Positions 10,187 to 19,013 of a stretch of DNA of 64,000 bases are shown here, piece by piece. The DNA is from Alcanivorax sp. DSM 26293 (GTDB lineage: Bacteria > Pseudomonadota > Gammaproteobacteria > Pseudomonadales > Alcanivoracaceae): the NCBI RefSeq assembly GCF_900107995.1, contig NZ_FNUM01000002.1, positions 394,283 through 458,282 of the forward strand. The letters are read 5' to 3'. The position numbers and the translations under genes were made by a program. A model generated the notes under the pieces. That model was not told where the DNA came from and ran no database searches. It worked only from the letters and a program-made list of their open reading frames with translations. How positions within the stretch are numbered: position 1 is the stretch's first letter; each line of letters starts with the position of its first letter.

Positions 10187-10381
10187 TGAGCCTGATTGGA
10201 ATCTATACACAGCCGTGCCGGCGTCCCTCTTCACCCGTTAGAGTGTGTCGCCAGGTCGTGGTTACGATTGCGCGCTGTAGTCACTCTACATAAACAATCG
10301 TAATCGCAGCCTGGCGGCAATAAGGGGCCCGGCCCTTCCGGTTGTCGCTAAAACGCTGTGTACAGATCCCAATCAGGCTCA
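10187..10381. repeat. 195-bp concentric palindrome upstream of tig
   Basis: Three nested inverted repeats share one centre near 10283. The outer arms (10187-10213 and 10355-10381, 27 bp) differ at only two positions. The middle arms (10249-10270 and 10295-10316) match at about 18 of 22. The innermost hairpin is TGTAG-TCACT-CTACA (10276-10290). The stretches between the arms are of similar length (35 and 38 nt) but little conserved. It fills most of the gap between tig (ends upstream at 10124) and tRNA-His. No gene or obvious target duplication is seen. It could be a miniature inverted-repeat element, or a long 5' leader structure if tig transcription starts beyond it. Confidence 0.8.
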
Positions 10382-10457
10382 GCGGGCGCAGATTATAATC
10401 AAAAGGCGCCCACTGTGCCTACAGAGCCCGGCGATAGCTTCTACCGGGGCCCATACG

Positions 10458-10488
10458 AAAAAGCCTCCGGGAGTTCCCGGAGGCTTTT
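10458..10488 (-). terminator. Terminator of the tRNA operon
   Basis: A perfect 10-bp stem GCCTCCGGGA/TCCCGGAGGC is flanked by A5 and T4. It lies 5 bp beyond the CCA end of tRNA-His on the minus strand. The flanking A and T runs could let it work in both directions. Confidence 0.88.
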
Positions 10489-10492
10489 CAAT

Positions 10493-10569
10493 TGGGGTGA
10501 CTGAGGGGATTTGAACCCCCGACCACCGGAGTCACAATCCGGGGCTCTACCAACTGAGCTACAGTCACC
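10493..10569 (-). tRNA. tRNA-His (GTG)
   Basis: The cloverleaf on the minus strand has acceptor arms GTGACTG/CAGTCAC, the extra 5' G (G-1) opposite C73 that is diagnostic of tRNA-His, and an encoded CCA. The anticodon arm CCGGA-TTGTGAC-TCCGG gives GTG. It is last in a three-tRNA unit. Confidence 0.97.
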
Positions 10570-10611
10570 ATAAACCACATTGTTTGTCCTGCGCGTCGCC
10601 GCAATGGCTAA

Positions 10612-10688
<77 letters not shown>

Positions 10689-10713
10689 ATTGCAGGTTTC
10701 GCCTTCTCTAAAA

Positions 10714-10790
10714 TGGTCGGGGTGGAGGGATTCGAACCCCCGACATCCTGCTCCCAAAGCAGGCGCGCTACCAGGCTGCGCTACACCCCG
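10714..10790 (-). tRNA. tRNA-Pro (TGG)
   Basis: The acceptor arms CGGGGTG/CACCCCG carry discriminator A and an encoded CCA. The anticodon arm CCTGC-TTTGGGA-GCAGG gives TGG. It is the first gene after the tRNA operon promoter. Confidence 0.97.
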
Positions 10791-10829
10791 ATGTTCTTCA
10801 CGCCTACATAGCTTGAAAGCGAGGCGCGC

Positions 10830-10858
10830 ATAATACTCGGCACCCCCGGGAGCGTCAA
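10830..10858 (-). promoter_or_regulatory. Sigma-70 promoter of the Pro-Arg-His tRNA operon
   Basis: On the minus strand -35 TTGACG (10853-10858) and -10 TATTAT (10830-10835) have a 17-bp spacer. The next bases are the GC-rich stretch GCGCGCCTCGC, typical of stringently controlled stable-RNA promoters. tRNA-Pro begins about 40 bp downstream. Confidence 0.85.
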
Positions 10859-10995
10859 CGGACCTGGCAACAAAAATATGCCTAACGTACAGATTTTAGA
10901 CAACTTTTGCGCCCATGGCCGGTGCGTGCGAGAATCGCGCCGTTTTCGCCCCAACTCCCTTGCCTATTTTCAGCCAATGTTAGAGAGACCCGATC

Positions 10996-11841
10996 ATGAC
11001 CGCCCAGATTCTTGATGGCAAAGCCCTGGCCCAGCAGTTTGAAGAGGAAATGCGTGAGCGTGTTGACGCCCTGAAGGCCAAGGCCGGCGGCCGCACTCCT
11101 ATTCTGGCCACTATCCTGGTCGGCGCCGACCCGGCCTCGGCCACCTATGTCAAGATGAAGGGGAACGCCTGCCGCCGTGTCGGCATGGAATCCGAAGCCA
11201 TCGAGCTGCCCGCGGAGACCACCACCGAACAACTGCTGGCCAAGATCAGTGAACTGAACCATAACCCGGATGTACACGGCATTTTGCTGCAGCACCCCGT
11301 GCCCGAGCAGATTGACGAGCGGGCCTGTTTCGACGCTATCAGCCTGGAGAAGGATGTGGACGGCGTCACCTGCCTGGGTTTTGGTCGCATGAGTATGGGC
11401 GAAGCGGCCTACGGTTGCGCCACACCGAAAGGCATCATGCGCCTGCTGGAGCACTATCGGGTTGAGCTGGAAGGCAAGCACGCCGTGGTGGTCGGGCGCA
11501 GTGCCATCCTGGGCAAGCCCATGGCGATGATGCTGTTGGAAGCCAACGCCACCGTGACCATCTGCCATAGCCGCACCCGCAACCTGCCGGACCTGGTCAA
11601 GCAAGCGGATATTGTAGTCGGCGCCGTGGGCAAGCCGGAATTCATCAAGGCGGACTGGATCAAGGATGGAGCCGTCGTAGTGGATGCCGGCTTCCACCCG
11701 GAGAAATGTGGCGATATCGAGCTGACGCCTCTGGTGGACCGGGTCAGCGCCTATACCCCGGTACCCGGCGGCGTGGGTCCAATGACGATCAATACCCTGA
11801 TTTTCCAGACCCTTCAGTCTGGCGAGAAAGCGCTCGGCTAA
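10996..11841 (+). CDS. folD: Bifunctional methylenetetrahydrofolate dehydrogenase/cyclohydrolase
   Basis: FolD interconverts 5,10-methylene- and 10-formyl-tetrahydrofolate with NADP, supplying one-carbon units for purines and formyl-Met. The 281-residue protein has the catalytic Tyr51-x3-Lys55 ([14 protein letters not shown]), the NADP-binding block [13 protein letters not shown] and the C-terminal signature PGGVGPMTI. Length and motifs are standard. It is a single plus-strand gene after the tRNA operon and is followed by a GC-rich hairpin. Confidence 0.97.
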   Translation: MTAQILDGKALAQQFEEEMRERVDALKAKAGGRTPILATILVGADPASATYVKMKGNACRRVGMESEAIELPAETTTEQLLAKISELNHNPDVHGILLQHPVPEQIDERACFDAISLEKDVDGVTCLGFGRMSMGEAAYGCATPKGIMRLLEHYRVELEGKHAVVVGRSAILGKPMAMMLLEANATVTICHSRTRNLPDLVKQADIVVGAVGKPEFIKADWIKDGAVVVDAGFHPEKCGDIELTPLVDRVSAYTPVPGGVGPMTINTLIFQTLQSGEKALG

Positions 11842-11857
11842 CCCCCTCCCCGCTCCG

Positions 11858-11880
11858 CGGTGCCGCCAAAGGCGGCACCG
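11858..11880 (+). terminator. Possible terminator after folD
   Basis: A perfect 10-bp stem CGGTGCCGCC/GGCGGCACCG with loop AAA starts 16 bp after the folD stop. There is no T tract after it, so it may act only weakly or protect the 3' end. Confidence 0.55.
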
Positions 11881-12026
11881 TCCTCTCCCTGTTTGCGATA
11901 CCCTCCAGCAAAGCAACGCTACGCTACGCAGTCACGACCGGCGGTAACATTATTGTCTTCTCCCGCGGCCTATAGTTTCTCGAGCCTCATCCGCGAGGCC
12001 CTTCAATCGCCCCAGGGAGAACGACA

Positions 12027-12362
12027 ATGGCAGGGAAATTCGAGATCGATAAGGCCAGCAACGGGCAGTACATCTTCCGCCTGAAAGCCGGTAACGGAGA
12101 AATTATTCTCTCCAGTGAGCAGTACACCAGCAAAGGTGCCTGTGAGAACGGTGTGGACTCAGTAAAAAAGAATGCCCCGGACGACAGCCGCTACGAACGC
12201 AAGGAGGCCAAGGACGGCAGGCATTATTTTTCCCTGAAAGCGGCCAACCACCAGATCATTGGCCAGAGCCAGATGTACAAAAGCACCAGTGGCATGGAAA
12301 ACGGCATTGAGTCCGTCAAAAACAATGCCCCGGATGCCCCCGTAGACGATCTGACTGATTGA
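12027..12362 (+). CDS. DUF1508 (YegP-type) protein with two repeats
   Basis: A 111-residue soluble protein made of two tandem DUF1508 modules, about residues 5-52 (FEIDKASNGQYIFRLKAGNG) and 57-102 (YERKEAKDGRHYFSLKAANH). Each module ends in the family block ENGxxSVKxNAP. YegP-family proteins are widespread. I know of no established biochemical function, and the single-domain fold has been proposed to form compact beta structures. A good CAGGGAGAACGAC leader precedes the ATG. It is transcribed alone and ends at the strong terminator it shares with glnS. Confidence 0.9.
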   Translation: MAGKFEIDKASNGQYIFRLKAGNGEIILSSEQYTSKGACENGVDSVKKNAPDDSRYERKEAKDGRHYFSLKAANHQIIGQSQMYKSTSGMENGIESVKNNAPDAPVDDLTD

Positions 12363-12365
12363 TAC

Positions 12366-12396
12366 AAAAAGGGGCCGCTTGTGCGGCCCCTTTTTT
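12366..12396. terminator. Bidirectional terminator between DUF1508 gene and glnS
   Basis: The stem GGGGCCGC/GCGGCCCC with loop TTGT is flanked by A5 and T6. It lies between the convergent ends of the DUF1508 gene (plus) and glnS (minus). Confidence 0.92.
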
Positions 12397-12412
12397 CAGA
12401 CTGTCGCCGGAA

Positions 12413-14095
12413 TCAGGCCTCCTTGGGCCAGGACTCACGCAGTCCCACCGTTTGGTTGAACACCAGCTTGTCCTCTTTGCTCTCCTGATCCACGCAGAAA
12501 TAGCCCTCACGTTCGAACTGGTAGCGGGTTTCTGCCAGCGCCCCTCGCAGCCCCGGCTCCACCCAGCAACCTTCCAGCACGTTGAGGGAATCAGGGTTGA
12601 TGTGGGAAAGGAAGGTCTGCCCTTCTTCGGTCTTGTTGGGATTCGCGGCAGTGAAGAGGCGGTCGTAAAGACGCACTTCGCAAGGCACTCCCTTGCTGGC
12701 GCTGACCCAGTGGATCACCCCCCGCAGCTTGCCCTGATCCTCCGCGTTCTCCGGATTCTTGCCCAGGGTATCCGGGTCATAGGTACACCGTACTTCCAGA
12801 ATCTCGCCATTGTCATCGCGCACAACGTCCGTGGCACGAATCACATAGCCATAGCGCAGGCGCACCCGGTCACCCAGCACCAGACGCTTGAATTTCTTGT
12901 TGGCCTCTTCGCGGAAATCTTCCCGGTCGATATACACCTCACGGGTCATGGGCACCTGCCGGGTTCCCATGGTCTCATTCTGCGGGTGAACCGGCGCAGT
13001 GAGGGACTCCTCGTGCCCTTCCGGCCAGTTTTCGATGACGACTTTCAAGGGGTGCAGCACACACATGGCGCGGGGTGCATGGTGATTCAGGTCATCGCGA
13101 ATGGCCGCTTCCAGCATGCCCATATCCACCACGGAATCCGCTCGACTGACGCCCACGGACTCACAGAAGGTACGGATGGACGCCGGGGTGTAACCGCGAC
13201 GCCGCAGGCCACTGATGGTCGGCATGCGGGGGTCGTTCCAGCCTTCCACATGGCCCTCATCCACCAACTGTTTGAGCTTGCGCTTGCTGGTCACCGTGTA
13301 ATTCAGGTTGAGCCGGGCAAACTCATACTGGCGCGGGTTGGCGGGCACCGACGTGTTCTCAATGATCCAGTCATAGAAGGGGCGATGATCCTCGAACTCC
13401 AGGGTACAAAGGCTGTGGGTAATCCCCTCAAGGGCATCGGACAGCGGATGGGTAAAATCGTACATGGGGTAGATCACCCATTTGTCACCGGTCTGGTGAT
13501 GCACTTTCTTGCGGATTCGATAGAGAATCGGATCCCGTAACGTCAGGTTGGGGCTCTGCATGTCGATTTTGGCACGCAGTACCGCCGCCCCTTCATCCAG
13601 CTCGCCGCTGCGCATCTGCTCGAACAGCGCCAGGTTTTCTTCCACGCTTCGCTCGCGGTAGGGACTTGGCCTGCCCGGGGTGGTGAAATTGCCCCGGTAC
13701 TCGGCAATCTGCTCCGGGCTCAGGCTGTCCACATAGGCCAGCCCCTTGTGGATCAGCTCCACTGCCAGCTCATAAAGCCGATCAAAATAGTCACTGGCAA
13801 ACCGTTCCTGGCCATGCCAGGTGAAGCCCAGCCATTGCACATCCTGCTTGATGGACTGGATGTACTCGTCTTCTTCCTTCTCCGGGTTGGTATCGTCGAA
13901 GCGCAGGTTGCAGGTACCGTTATAGCTTTCGGCAATACCGAAGTTCAGACAAATAGATTTGGCATGACCGATATGCAGGTAGCCATTGGGTTCCGGCGGA
14001 AACCGGGTCACCACCTGGCCGTCGTTTTTACCTTCTGCGAGGTCACGGTCGATGATCTGTCTGATAAAATTGCTGGGCGCTTTCGTTTCGCTCAT
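12413..14095 (-). CDS. glnS: Glutaminyl-tRNA synthetase
   Basis: A class I aminoacyl-tRNA synthetase that charges tRNA-Gln with glutamine in the cytoplasm. The 560-residue protein has the signature HIGH at 41-44 ([11 protein letters not shown]), the acceptor-binding insertion, the KMSKS-equivalent VTSKRK at about 268-273 and the C-terminal anticodon-binding beta barrels. Length is close to the E. coli enzyme. It is divergent from the cyclophilin pair, with about 160 bp between the starts. Confidence 0.98.
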   Translation of the reverse strand: MSETKAPSNFIRQIIDRDLAEGKNDGQVVTRFPPEPNGYLHIGHAKSICLNFGIAESYNGTCNLRFDDTNPEKEEDEYIQSIKQDVQWLGFTWHGQERFASDYFDRLYELAVELIHKGLAYVDSLSPEQIAEYRGNFTTPGRPSPYRERSVEENLALFEQMRSGELDEGAAVLRAKIDMQSPNLTLRDPILYRIRKKVHHQTGDKWVIYPMYDFTHPLSDALEGITHSLCTLEFEDHRPFYDWIIENTSVPANPRQYEFARLNLNYTVTSKRKLKQLVDEGHVEGWNDPRMPTISGLRRRGYTPASIRTFCESVGVSRADSVVDMGMLEAAIRDDLNHHAPRAMCVLHPLKVVIENWPEGHEESLTAPVHPQNETMGTRQVPMTREVYIDREDFREEANKKFKRLVLGDRVRLRYGYVIRATDVVRDDNGEILEVRCTYDPDTLGKNPENAEDQGKLRGVIHWVSASKGVPCEVRLYDRLFTAANPNKTEEGQTFLSHINPDSLNVLEGCWVEPGLRGALAETRYQFEREGYFCVDQESKEDKLVFNQTVGLRESWPKEA

Positions 14096-14255
14096 GGGTC
14101 TTGGCCAGTCCGGAAGGCTGAGAGCCTCAATATGGGCAGGCTCTCACGGTGAAAATGAAGGTGCGCTAGTGTACTGTACGCCCCCCAACAGTCAAAGACT
14201 CAGGGCCAGCCCGGGAACAAAAAGCCCAGCGGCCCCATCTTGCGGAGAAAACCTG

Positions 14256-14753
14256 ATGAAAGTGGTGCTGACAACAACCTACGGCAAAATCACCCTGCAA
14301 CTGGACGCAGAGAAGGCGCCGATCACGACCGAGAACTTTGTACAATACGTCAAGGATGGCCACTTCGACGGCACCATCTTCCACCGTGTTATCAGCAATT
14401 TCATGATCCAGGGCGGCGGTTTCACCGAAGATATGCAGCAAAAACCCACCCGCGACACTATCCAGAACGAGGCGGGCAATGGTCTGTCCAACAAGGTGGG
14501 CACCATCGCCATGGCGCGCACACCGGACCCGCATTCCGCCTCCGCCCAGTTTTTCATCAACGTGGCCGATAACCACTTCCTGGACAAGGAACGCAGCCAG
14601 GATGGCTGGGGCTATGCGGTCTTCGGTGCTGTGGTCGAGGGCATGGACGTGGTGGAAAAGATCCGCAATGTGCCCACCGGTAACAGCGGCTTCCACCAGG
14701 ATGTGCCGGTGGAACCCGTGCTGATCGAATCCGCTGAACTGATCGAGGACTGA
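14256..14753 (+). CDS. ppiB: Cytoplasmic peptidyl-prolyl cis-trans isomerase B (cyclophilin)
   Basis: A single-domain 165-residue cyclophilin without a signal peptide. The active-site blocks [33 protein letters not shown] and [15 protein letters not shown] are intact. The frame is open far upstream (to 13986), but the ATG at 14256 gives the family N-terminus [12 protein letters not shown] and has GGAG before it. A periplasmic-type cyclophilin gene starts 4 bp after its stop, then lpxH, so the three probably form one operon. Confidence 0.95.
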   Translation: MKVVLTTTYGKITLQLDAEKAPITTENFVQYVKDGHFDGTIFHRVISNFMIQGGGFTEDMQQKPTRDTIQNEAGNGLSNKVGTIAMARTPDPHSASAQFFINVADNHFLDKERSQDGWGYAVFGAVVEGMDVVEKIRNVPTGNSGFHQDVPVEPVLIESAELIED

Positions 14754-14757
14754 GCCC

Positions 14758-15354
14758 ATGCGCGTTCTGGCCATCGCCCTGCTTACCCTGGTACCGACCC
14801 TGCTGCTCGCCAACCCGCAGGTTCGCCTGGAAACCTCTGCCGGGCCTGTCACCGTGGAACTCTACGAGGACAAGGCCCCACTGACGGTCGCCAACTTCCT
14901 CAAATATGTGGATGCGGGCTTCTACGACGGCACCCTGTTCCATCGGGTCATTCGGGGTTTCATGATTCAGGGTGGCGGTTTTGACCAGAACGGGCAACGC
15001 AAGGCGACCCGCGCCCCGATCCAGAATGAGGCGGACAACGGCCTGAGCAATGAGCGTGGCACTCTGGCCATGGCCCGTACCGGCGACCCGCACTCCGCCA
15101 CTGCTCAGTTCTTTATCAATCTGGTCGACAACGGCAATCTGGATTTTTCCGGCAAGAACGCGCGCGGCTGGGGCTATGCCGTATTCGGCAAAGTCACGGA
15201 CGGCATGTCCGTGGTGGACAATATCGCCCGCGAGCGCACCACCAGCCAGCGCCTGAATGGCATGATGGCACGGGATGTGCCGGAAGTGCCCATTCTGATT
15301 ACCCGGGCCTACCGCCTGGATGCAGCCGGTGATACAGAGAAAGGCCCTCAGTAA
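14758..15354 (+). CDS. Exported peptidyl-prolyl isomerase (PpiA-type cyclophilin)
   Basis: A 198-residue cyclophilin whose first 19 residues ([18 protein letters not shown]) look like a Sec signal peptide, so it should act in the periplasm. The catalytic blocks [33 protein letters not shown] and [15 protein letters not shown] closely mirror those of the neighbouring ppiB product, as expected from a tandem duplication. An insertion near residues 120-130 ([10 protein letters not shown]) and a C-terminal tail distinguish it. It lies between ppiB and lpxH with 4- and 2-bp gaps. Confidence 0.92.
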   Translation: MRVLAIALLTLVPTLLLANPQVRLETSAGPVTVELYEDKAPLTVANFLKYVDAGFYDGTLFHRVIRGFMIQGGGFDQNGQRKATRAPIQNEADNGLSNERGTLAMARTGDPHSATAQFFINLVDNGNLDFSGKNARGWGYAVFGKVTDGMSVVDNIARERTTSQRLNGMMARDVPEVPILITRAYRLDAAGDTEKGPQ

Positions 15355-15356
15355 CC

Positions 15357-16088
15357 ATGAGCTACACCCTGTTTATTTCCGACTTGCATCTGGACCCGGC
15401 CCGACCGGAACATCTGGAGGCTCTGGGCAAACTGCTGGAAGCCCATGCCGGCAAGGCAGACGCGCTCTATGTTTTGGGCGATCTGTTCGAGGCCTGGATC
15501 GGCGATGACGATGACACGCCGTTCAATCAGGAAGCCATCAGTGCCTTCCGCAGTTTCAGCGACAACGGCAGCCAGCTCTATTTCATGCATGGCAACCGGG
15601 ATTTCATGCTCGGTGAGGGCTTCGCTGCCGCCTGTGGTGGCAACCTGCTGGAAGAAGGCACCGTGGTCGATCTGTATGGCACCTCTGCCCTGCTGATGCA
15701 CGGTGACAGCCTGTGCACCCTGGATACGGCCTATCAGCAATTCCGCACCATGGCCCGCAGCCCCCAGTGGCAGCAGGGTATGCTGGCCAAACCCCTGGAA
15801 GAACGCCGTATGATCGCCCAGGGCATGCGCATGCAAAGCCAGGGCAATAACGCCAACAAGGCCGAAAACATCATGGACGTGACCCCGGAAGAAGTCGTCC
15901 GGGTGATGGACGAAGCTGGCGTCAAACACCTGATCCACGGTCACACCCACCGTCCCAACATCCATGACGTCGCGCTGGCCGATGGCCAGGGAAAACGCTG
16001 GGTGTTGGGTGATTGGGGCAAGCTGGGCTGGCAGATTGTGGCGGACAGTGAGAAGGGGCTGCGGTTGGAAAGCTTTGAAATTAATTAA
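15357..16088 (+). CDS. lpxH: UDP-2,3-diacylglucosamine diphosphatase
   Basis: LpxH hydrolyses UDP-2,3-diacylglucosamine to lipid X and UMP, step four of lipid A synthesis, at the inner face of the inner membrane. The 243-residue protein carries the calcineurin-type metal motifs: SDLHLD, LGDLFEAWIGDD, MHGNRDF and HLIHGHTHRP. It starts 2 bp after the exported cyclophilin gene, as in related genomes where ppiB-lpxH are paired. Its last codons lie inside the AT-rich arm of a 165-bp palindrome. Confidence 0.96.
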   Translation: MSYTLFISDLHLDPARPEHLEALGKLLEAHAGKADALYVLGDLFEAWIGDDDDTPFNQEAISAFRSFSDNGSQLYFMHGNRDFMLGEGFAAACGGNLLEEGTVVDLYGTSALLMHGDSLCTLDTAYQQFRTMARSPQWQQGMLAKPLEERRMIAQGMRMQSQGNNANKAENIMDVTPEEVVRVMDEAGVKHLIHGHTHRPNIHDVALADGQGKRWVLGDWGKLGWQIVADSEKGLRLESFEIN

Positions 16089-16243
16089 TAATGAATAGTT
16101 AATAATTAATAACTCGCGACTTAGCTTTGTCTTATTCAAACGCAAGAGGCCGCGCCCAACCTATGGGCGCGGCCTCTTGCGTTTGAACCATTACAGCTGT
16201 TGCTCGCGCAACTATTAATTATTCATTATTAACTATTAATTCC
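16079..16243. repeat. 165-bp concentric palindrome between lpxH and miaE
   Basis: A perfect 24-bp inverted repeat (16135-16158 and 16164-16187, 5-nt loop) begins TTCAAACGCAAGAGG and ends CCTCTTGCGTTTGAA. It is bracketed by AT-rich inverted arms of about 40 bp (16079-16119 and 16204-16243) built from AATTAATA and TAATAATTAATA blocks and ending in CGCGA. All arms share a centre at 16161. The arms contain the stop codons of both convergent genes. The GC-rich hairpin can serve as a bidirectional terminator, but it has no T tract. The AT arms are unexplained. Confidence 0.85.
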
Positions 16244-16844
16244 CTTCCGGCGTTCCAGAATGAAACCGAAACTCCGAATCCGGCGATTCCACCAGCTCCC
16301 GCTCCACTTCCTTGAAGAAACCCACCCGCTCCTCGATCGGCCCACCGGCATATTGTTCGGCCAAGGTCAGGTAATCCTCGAAGTGTCGTGATTCGCTTTT
16401 CAGCAGATAACGGTAGTAGCGACCTAACTCCTCATCCACATGAGGAGCCAGAGCCGCAAAGCGCTCGCAGCTTCTCGCTTCAATCAGGGCCCCGACAATC
16501 AGGGTGTCGATGAGACGCCCGGGTTCGCTGGTGCGCACATGCTGGCGCAGGCCCTTGGCATAACGCGCCGGCGTCATATGGTCATAGGTAACGCCACGCT
16601 GACGCATGATCTGCAGCACCTGCTCGAAATGCAGCAGTTCCTCGCGGGCAAGCTGGCTCAGGGCATCCAGTAATTCCGGCCGATCCACATAACGGAACAT
16701 GAGATTCAGGGCCGTACTGGCCGCTTTCTTCTCACAATGGGCATGATCAATAAGAAGAATGTCCGGATGCTGCAACGCCCAGTCGATCCAGGCCGATGGC
16801 GTTGAACAGGGCAGGAATTCGTGAATGAAACTGATATCTTGCAT
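16236..16844 (-). CDS. miaE: tRNA-(ms2io6A)-hydroxylase
   Basis: MiaE is a di-iron monooxygenase that hydroxylates ms2i6A at position 37 of UNN-reading tRNAs. The 202-residue protein is a four-helix bundle with the expected ligands Glu38, Glu69-x2-His72 (REELLHFEQ), Glu122 and Glu151-x2-His154 (SESRHFEDY). The frame is open for 19 further codons, but only the ATG at 16844 gives the family N-terminus. The ribosome site there is weak. It is convergent with lpxH and monocistronic. Confidence 0.93.
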   Translation of the reverse strand: MQDISFIHEFLPCSTPSAWIDWALQHPDILLIDHAHCEKKAASTALNLMFRYVDRPELLDALSQLAREELLHFEQVLQIMRQRGVTYDHMTPARYAKGLRQHVRTSEPGRLIDTLIVGALIEARSCERFAALAPHVDEELGRYYRYLLKSESRHFEDYLTLAEQYAGGPIEERVGFFKEVERELVESPDSEFRFHSGTPEGN

Positions 16845-16940
16845 GGGACTCTCGCGCCGCGGGGGGATAAGTATAGAGCGGCGCCAAAGCCTGTGCATCA
16901 TTTGCGGGGCCAGAGGCAGGCCCCGCCAAGGTCGTCGTGA

Positions 16941-18827
16941 TTAAAGGGTGGTCCGACTCAGCAAGTACTCGACCAGTGCCGCACGGCCCTCCTCCGTTGC
17001 CGGGGTTTCATCAGCAACCGATCTCGGGAAGTAGAAAGGATGCGGTGAATTTACAGGATTCCCCATCTCGTCTTCCCCCCGGGCCGGGTTGAACAGGTTA
17101 TTCAATGCCTCTGCCGCATCCTCACCCTTCACCGAACCGTTATGAAGAAACTCATCCTTGTCCGCCAGGCCCAGCAATAGCGGTTTCGAAAAACCTCGCT
17201 GCTGCTGTCGCACGCTGGCATCCAGTACCACCAGGGTGTTGTCGTAATCCGGTGTGGGGCCGGCCAAGGTGGTCTGAACATTACTGAGCGGGTCATCGCG
17301 CTCCAGGAGAACCAGAAGATCGTCTTCATAATCACGGTACAGCGTGGTGATCGACACGATGATGTTGGCCACAGGGTCATTGGGGTTGGGCGTGTGGCAC
17401 GCAGCGCAGTTGGCACCCTCGGGACGGGAATTGCGGAAGATCGCCTCCCCGGCTGCCACCATCTCAGCATCCAGCCCTTGCGGAGCAGCCGGGGATTCCA
17501 ATTGATCCGTGTATGCCTTGAGGGCATCCAGTTTGTCATCGGAGACTCTCACTCCCACCGGACCCGTCGGATCCCCGGCAGCAATCCCCGTGGTTTCGCT
17601 GTCTACCAGCGGCACCTGATCATCCAGCGCCATACCGGAGGAAAGCACACCACTGTCTTCCAGAATTTGCTGATATCGCTGCGTGATTTCGTCACCGACC
17701 GGGCCTGCAAGCACATTCAGGAAGGCCTTGCCCTCATCGGTGAGCAGGCTGGTGGGGTCCAGCGCCACGGTATAGACCAGATTGTTGAAGTCATTCAGGC
17801 GCGCAAAAGATCCACTGTGGCCCCACGGCGCCGCCAGATCCGTGCGGAAGAACGGAGGCACATAGGTCGCGTTGCCAATGCCGTCCGGAGTGGCGTCAAA
17901 CGAAGTCACCGCATAGTAGCGAATACCGGTTTCCTCGTTCACGCCGGTCAGGTATTCCCTGGCAACCTGATTGAGGTCGTCAATGGTGCCATCAGACGGT
18001 ATGCCGGTGAAATCACCATTGCCAATGGTTGCTCCGTCCAGGGCGTCAAACTCAAGCTGCAGTAAAGGCAAATACGCCAAAGGATTCGCGGATGCGGCAA
18101 AGATATTGCCCACATCAATGCCTTCAGCGACGACACCATCCACTTGCACACCCACTGAACCGGGGCCCGCAAAACCGGCCGGAACAACGGAATCATCCGT
18201 TCGTGCGTGGCAAAGGGCACAGGTCACACCGACTTTATCACCCCGTGCCAGATCGAGACTGTCGTTGGCGTTGAAGTCAGCGTCACTCCCCAGCGGTTTT
18301 CGGCTGCCATCCGCGGCGAAGGGAACAACGCCAATGACGGCCCCTTCATTGATCAGCGCGAGAGTCACCTGGGGATTGCTGAGGACCGTATCCTGAGGAT
18401 TGGCTCCGTCTTCTATCATTGCCAGTGCATCCAGCAAGGCGGCAGCTGTTCCAGGACTCAGTGCCTCCACATTGACGTTCAAACCAAGAGACAACGCTGT
18501 CAGCGGGGTTACCTCAGCCTGGGCAATGCCCTGGGGAAGTTGCATGAAATCCGTCCAGAAGCGTTCGTTGCCGAAGGTTTCGAAGCGAAACACCTCCCTG
18601 CCTTCGGAAACCGGATCGTCTCCGACAACAACTTCAACCGGGCGATCCACAAAGCGGGTCGTGTCGTCGCCACCGCAACCGGCCAGCCCCAGTCCGGCGA
18701 GCACAAGAAGGAATGCCGGGACTCCGGGTAAGCGACGGGCAATGGCTGAACGCTCCAACCTTCCCCGCCGCCGCCGCGATCCGGCGGAATGTTTGTTGAA
18801 CCGGCTGTTACTGATGACGCTGACCAT
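16941..18827 (-). CDS. Di-haem c-type cytochrome lipoprotein (peroxidase/MauG/RoxA-like)
   Basis: A 628-residue exported protein. After a long basic start, a signal sequence ends in the lipobox LAGC (Cys51), followed by GG, so it is probably membrane-anchored. Two haem c motifs are present: CALCH (203-207) and CAACH (474-478). Two HxGS blocks (PWGHSGSF and FLHNGSV) resemble the segments around the second haem in cytochrome c peroxidase/MauG/RoxA proteins. A peroxidase or oxygenase role is plausible, but the substrate is unknown. The ATG at 18827 is preferred over 18848 because AGGGAGA lies 6 bp before it. Neither neighbour (miaE, acyltransferase) suggests a pathway. Confidence 0.82.
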   Translation of the reverse strand: MVSVISNSRFNKHSAGSRRRRGRLERSAIARRLPGVPAFLLVLAGLGLAGCGGDDTTRFVDRPVEVVVGDDPVSEGREVFRFETFGNERFWTDFMQLPQGIAQAEVTPLTALSLGLNVNVEALSPGTAAALLDALAMIEDGANPQDTVLSNPQVTLALINEGAVIGVVPFAADGSRKPLGSDADFNANDSLDLARGDKVGVTCALCHARTDDSVVPAGFAGPGSVGVQVDGVVAEGIDVGNIFAASANPLAYLPLLQLEFDALDGATIGNGDFTGIPSDGTIDDLNQVAREYLTGVNEETGIRYYAVTSFDATPDGIGNATYVPPFFRTDLAAPWGHSGSFARLNDFNNLVYTVALDPTSLLTDEGKAFLNVLAGPVGDEITQRYQQILEDSGVLSSGMALDDQVPLVDSETTGIAAGDPTGPVGVRVSDDKLDALKAYTDQLESPAAPQGLDAEMVAAGEAIFRNSRPEGANCAACHTPNPNDPVANIIVSITTLYRDYEDDLLVLLERDDPLSNVQTTLAGPTPDYDNTLVVLDASVRQQQRGFSKPLLLGLADKDEFLHNGSVKGEDAAEALNNLFNPARGEDEMGNPVNSPHPFYFPRSVADETPATEEGRAALVEYLLSRTTL

Positions 18828-19013
18828 GATGTTTCTCCCTACCAACACCGCATGAGATGGATCGACAGTGTTCCTCGGGCAGTGAACATCGGGTCAACCG
18901 CACGTCATGTCACAAAACATGACACGAAGACACACAGAAAATGTTCCGCACTGTGGGGCAGTCGTCGAGAAGAATGCTGCGACCGAGCCTTCTGCCCCTT
19001 ATACTCTGCCGCC

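Noticed and set aside
10187-10381. Possible integron attC site or CRISPR-like repeat
   Set aside because: No integrase, no R'/R'' attC core pair and no regularly spaced direct repeats; the structure is a single concentric palindrome.
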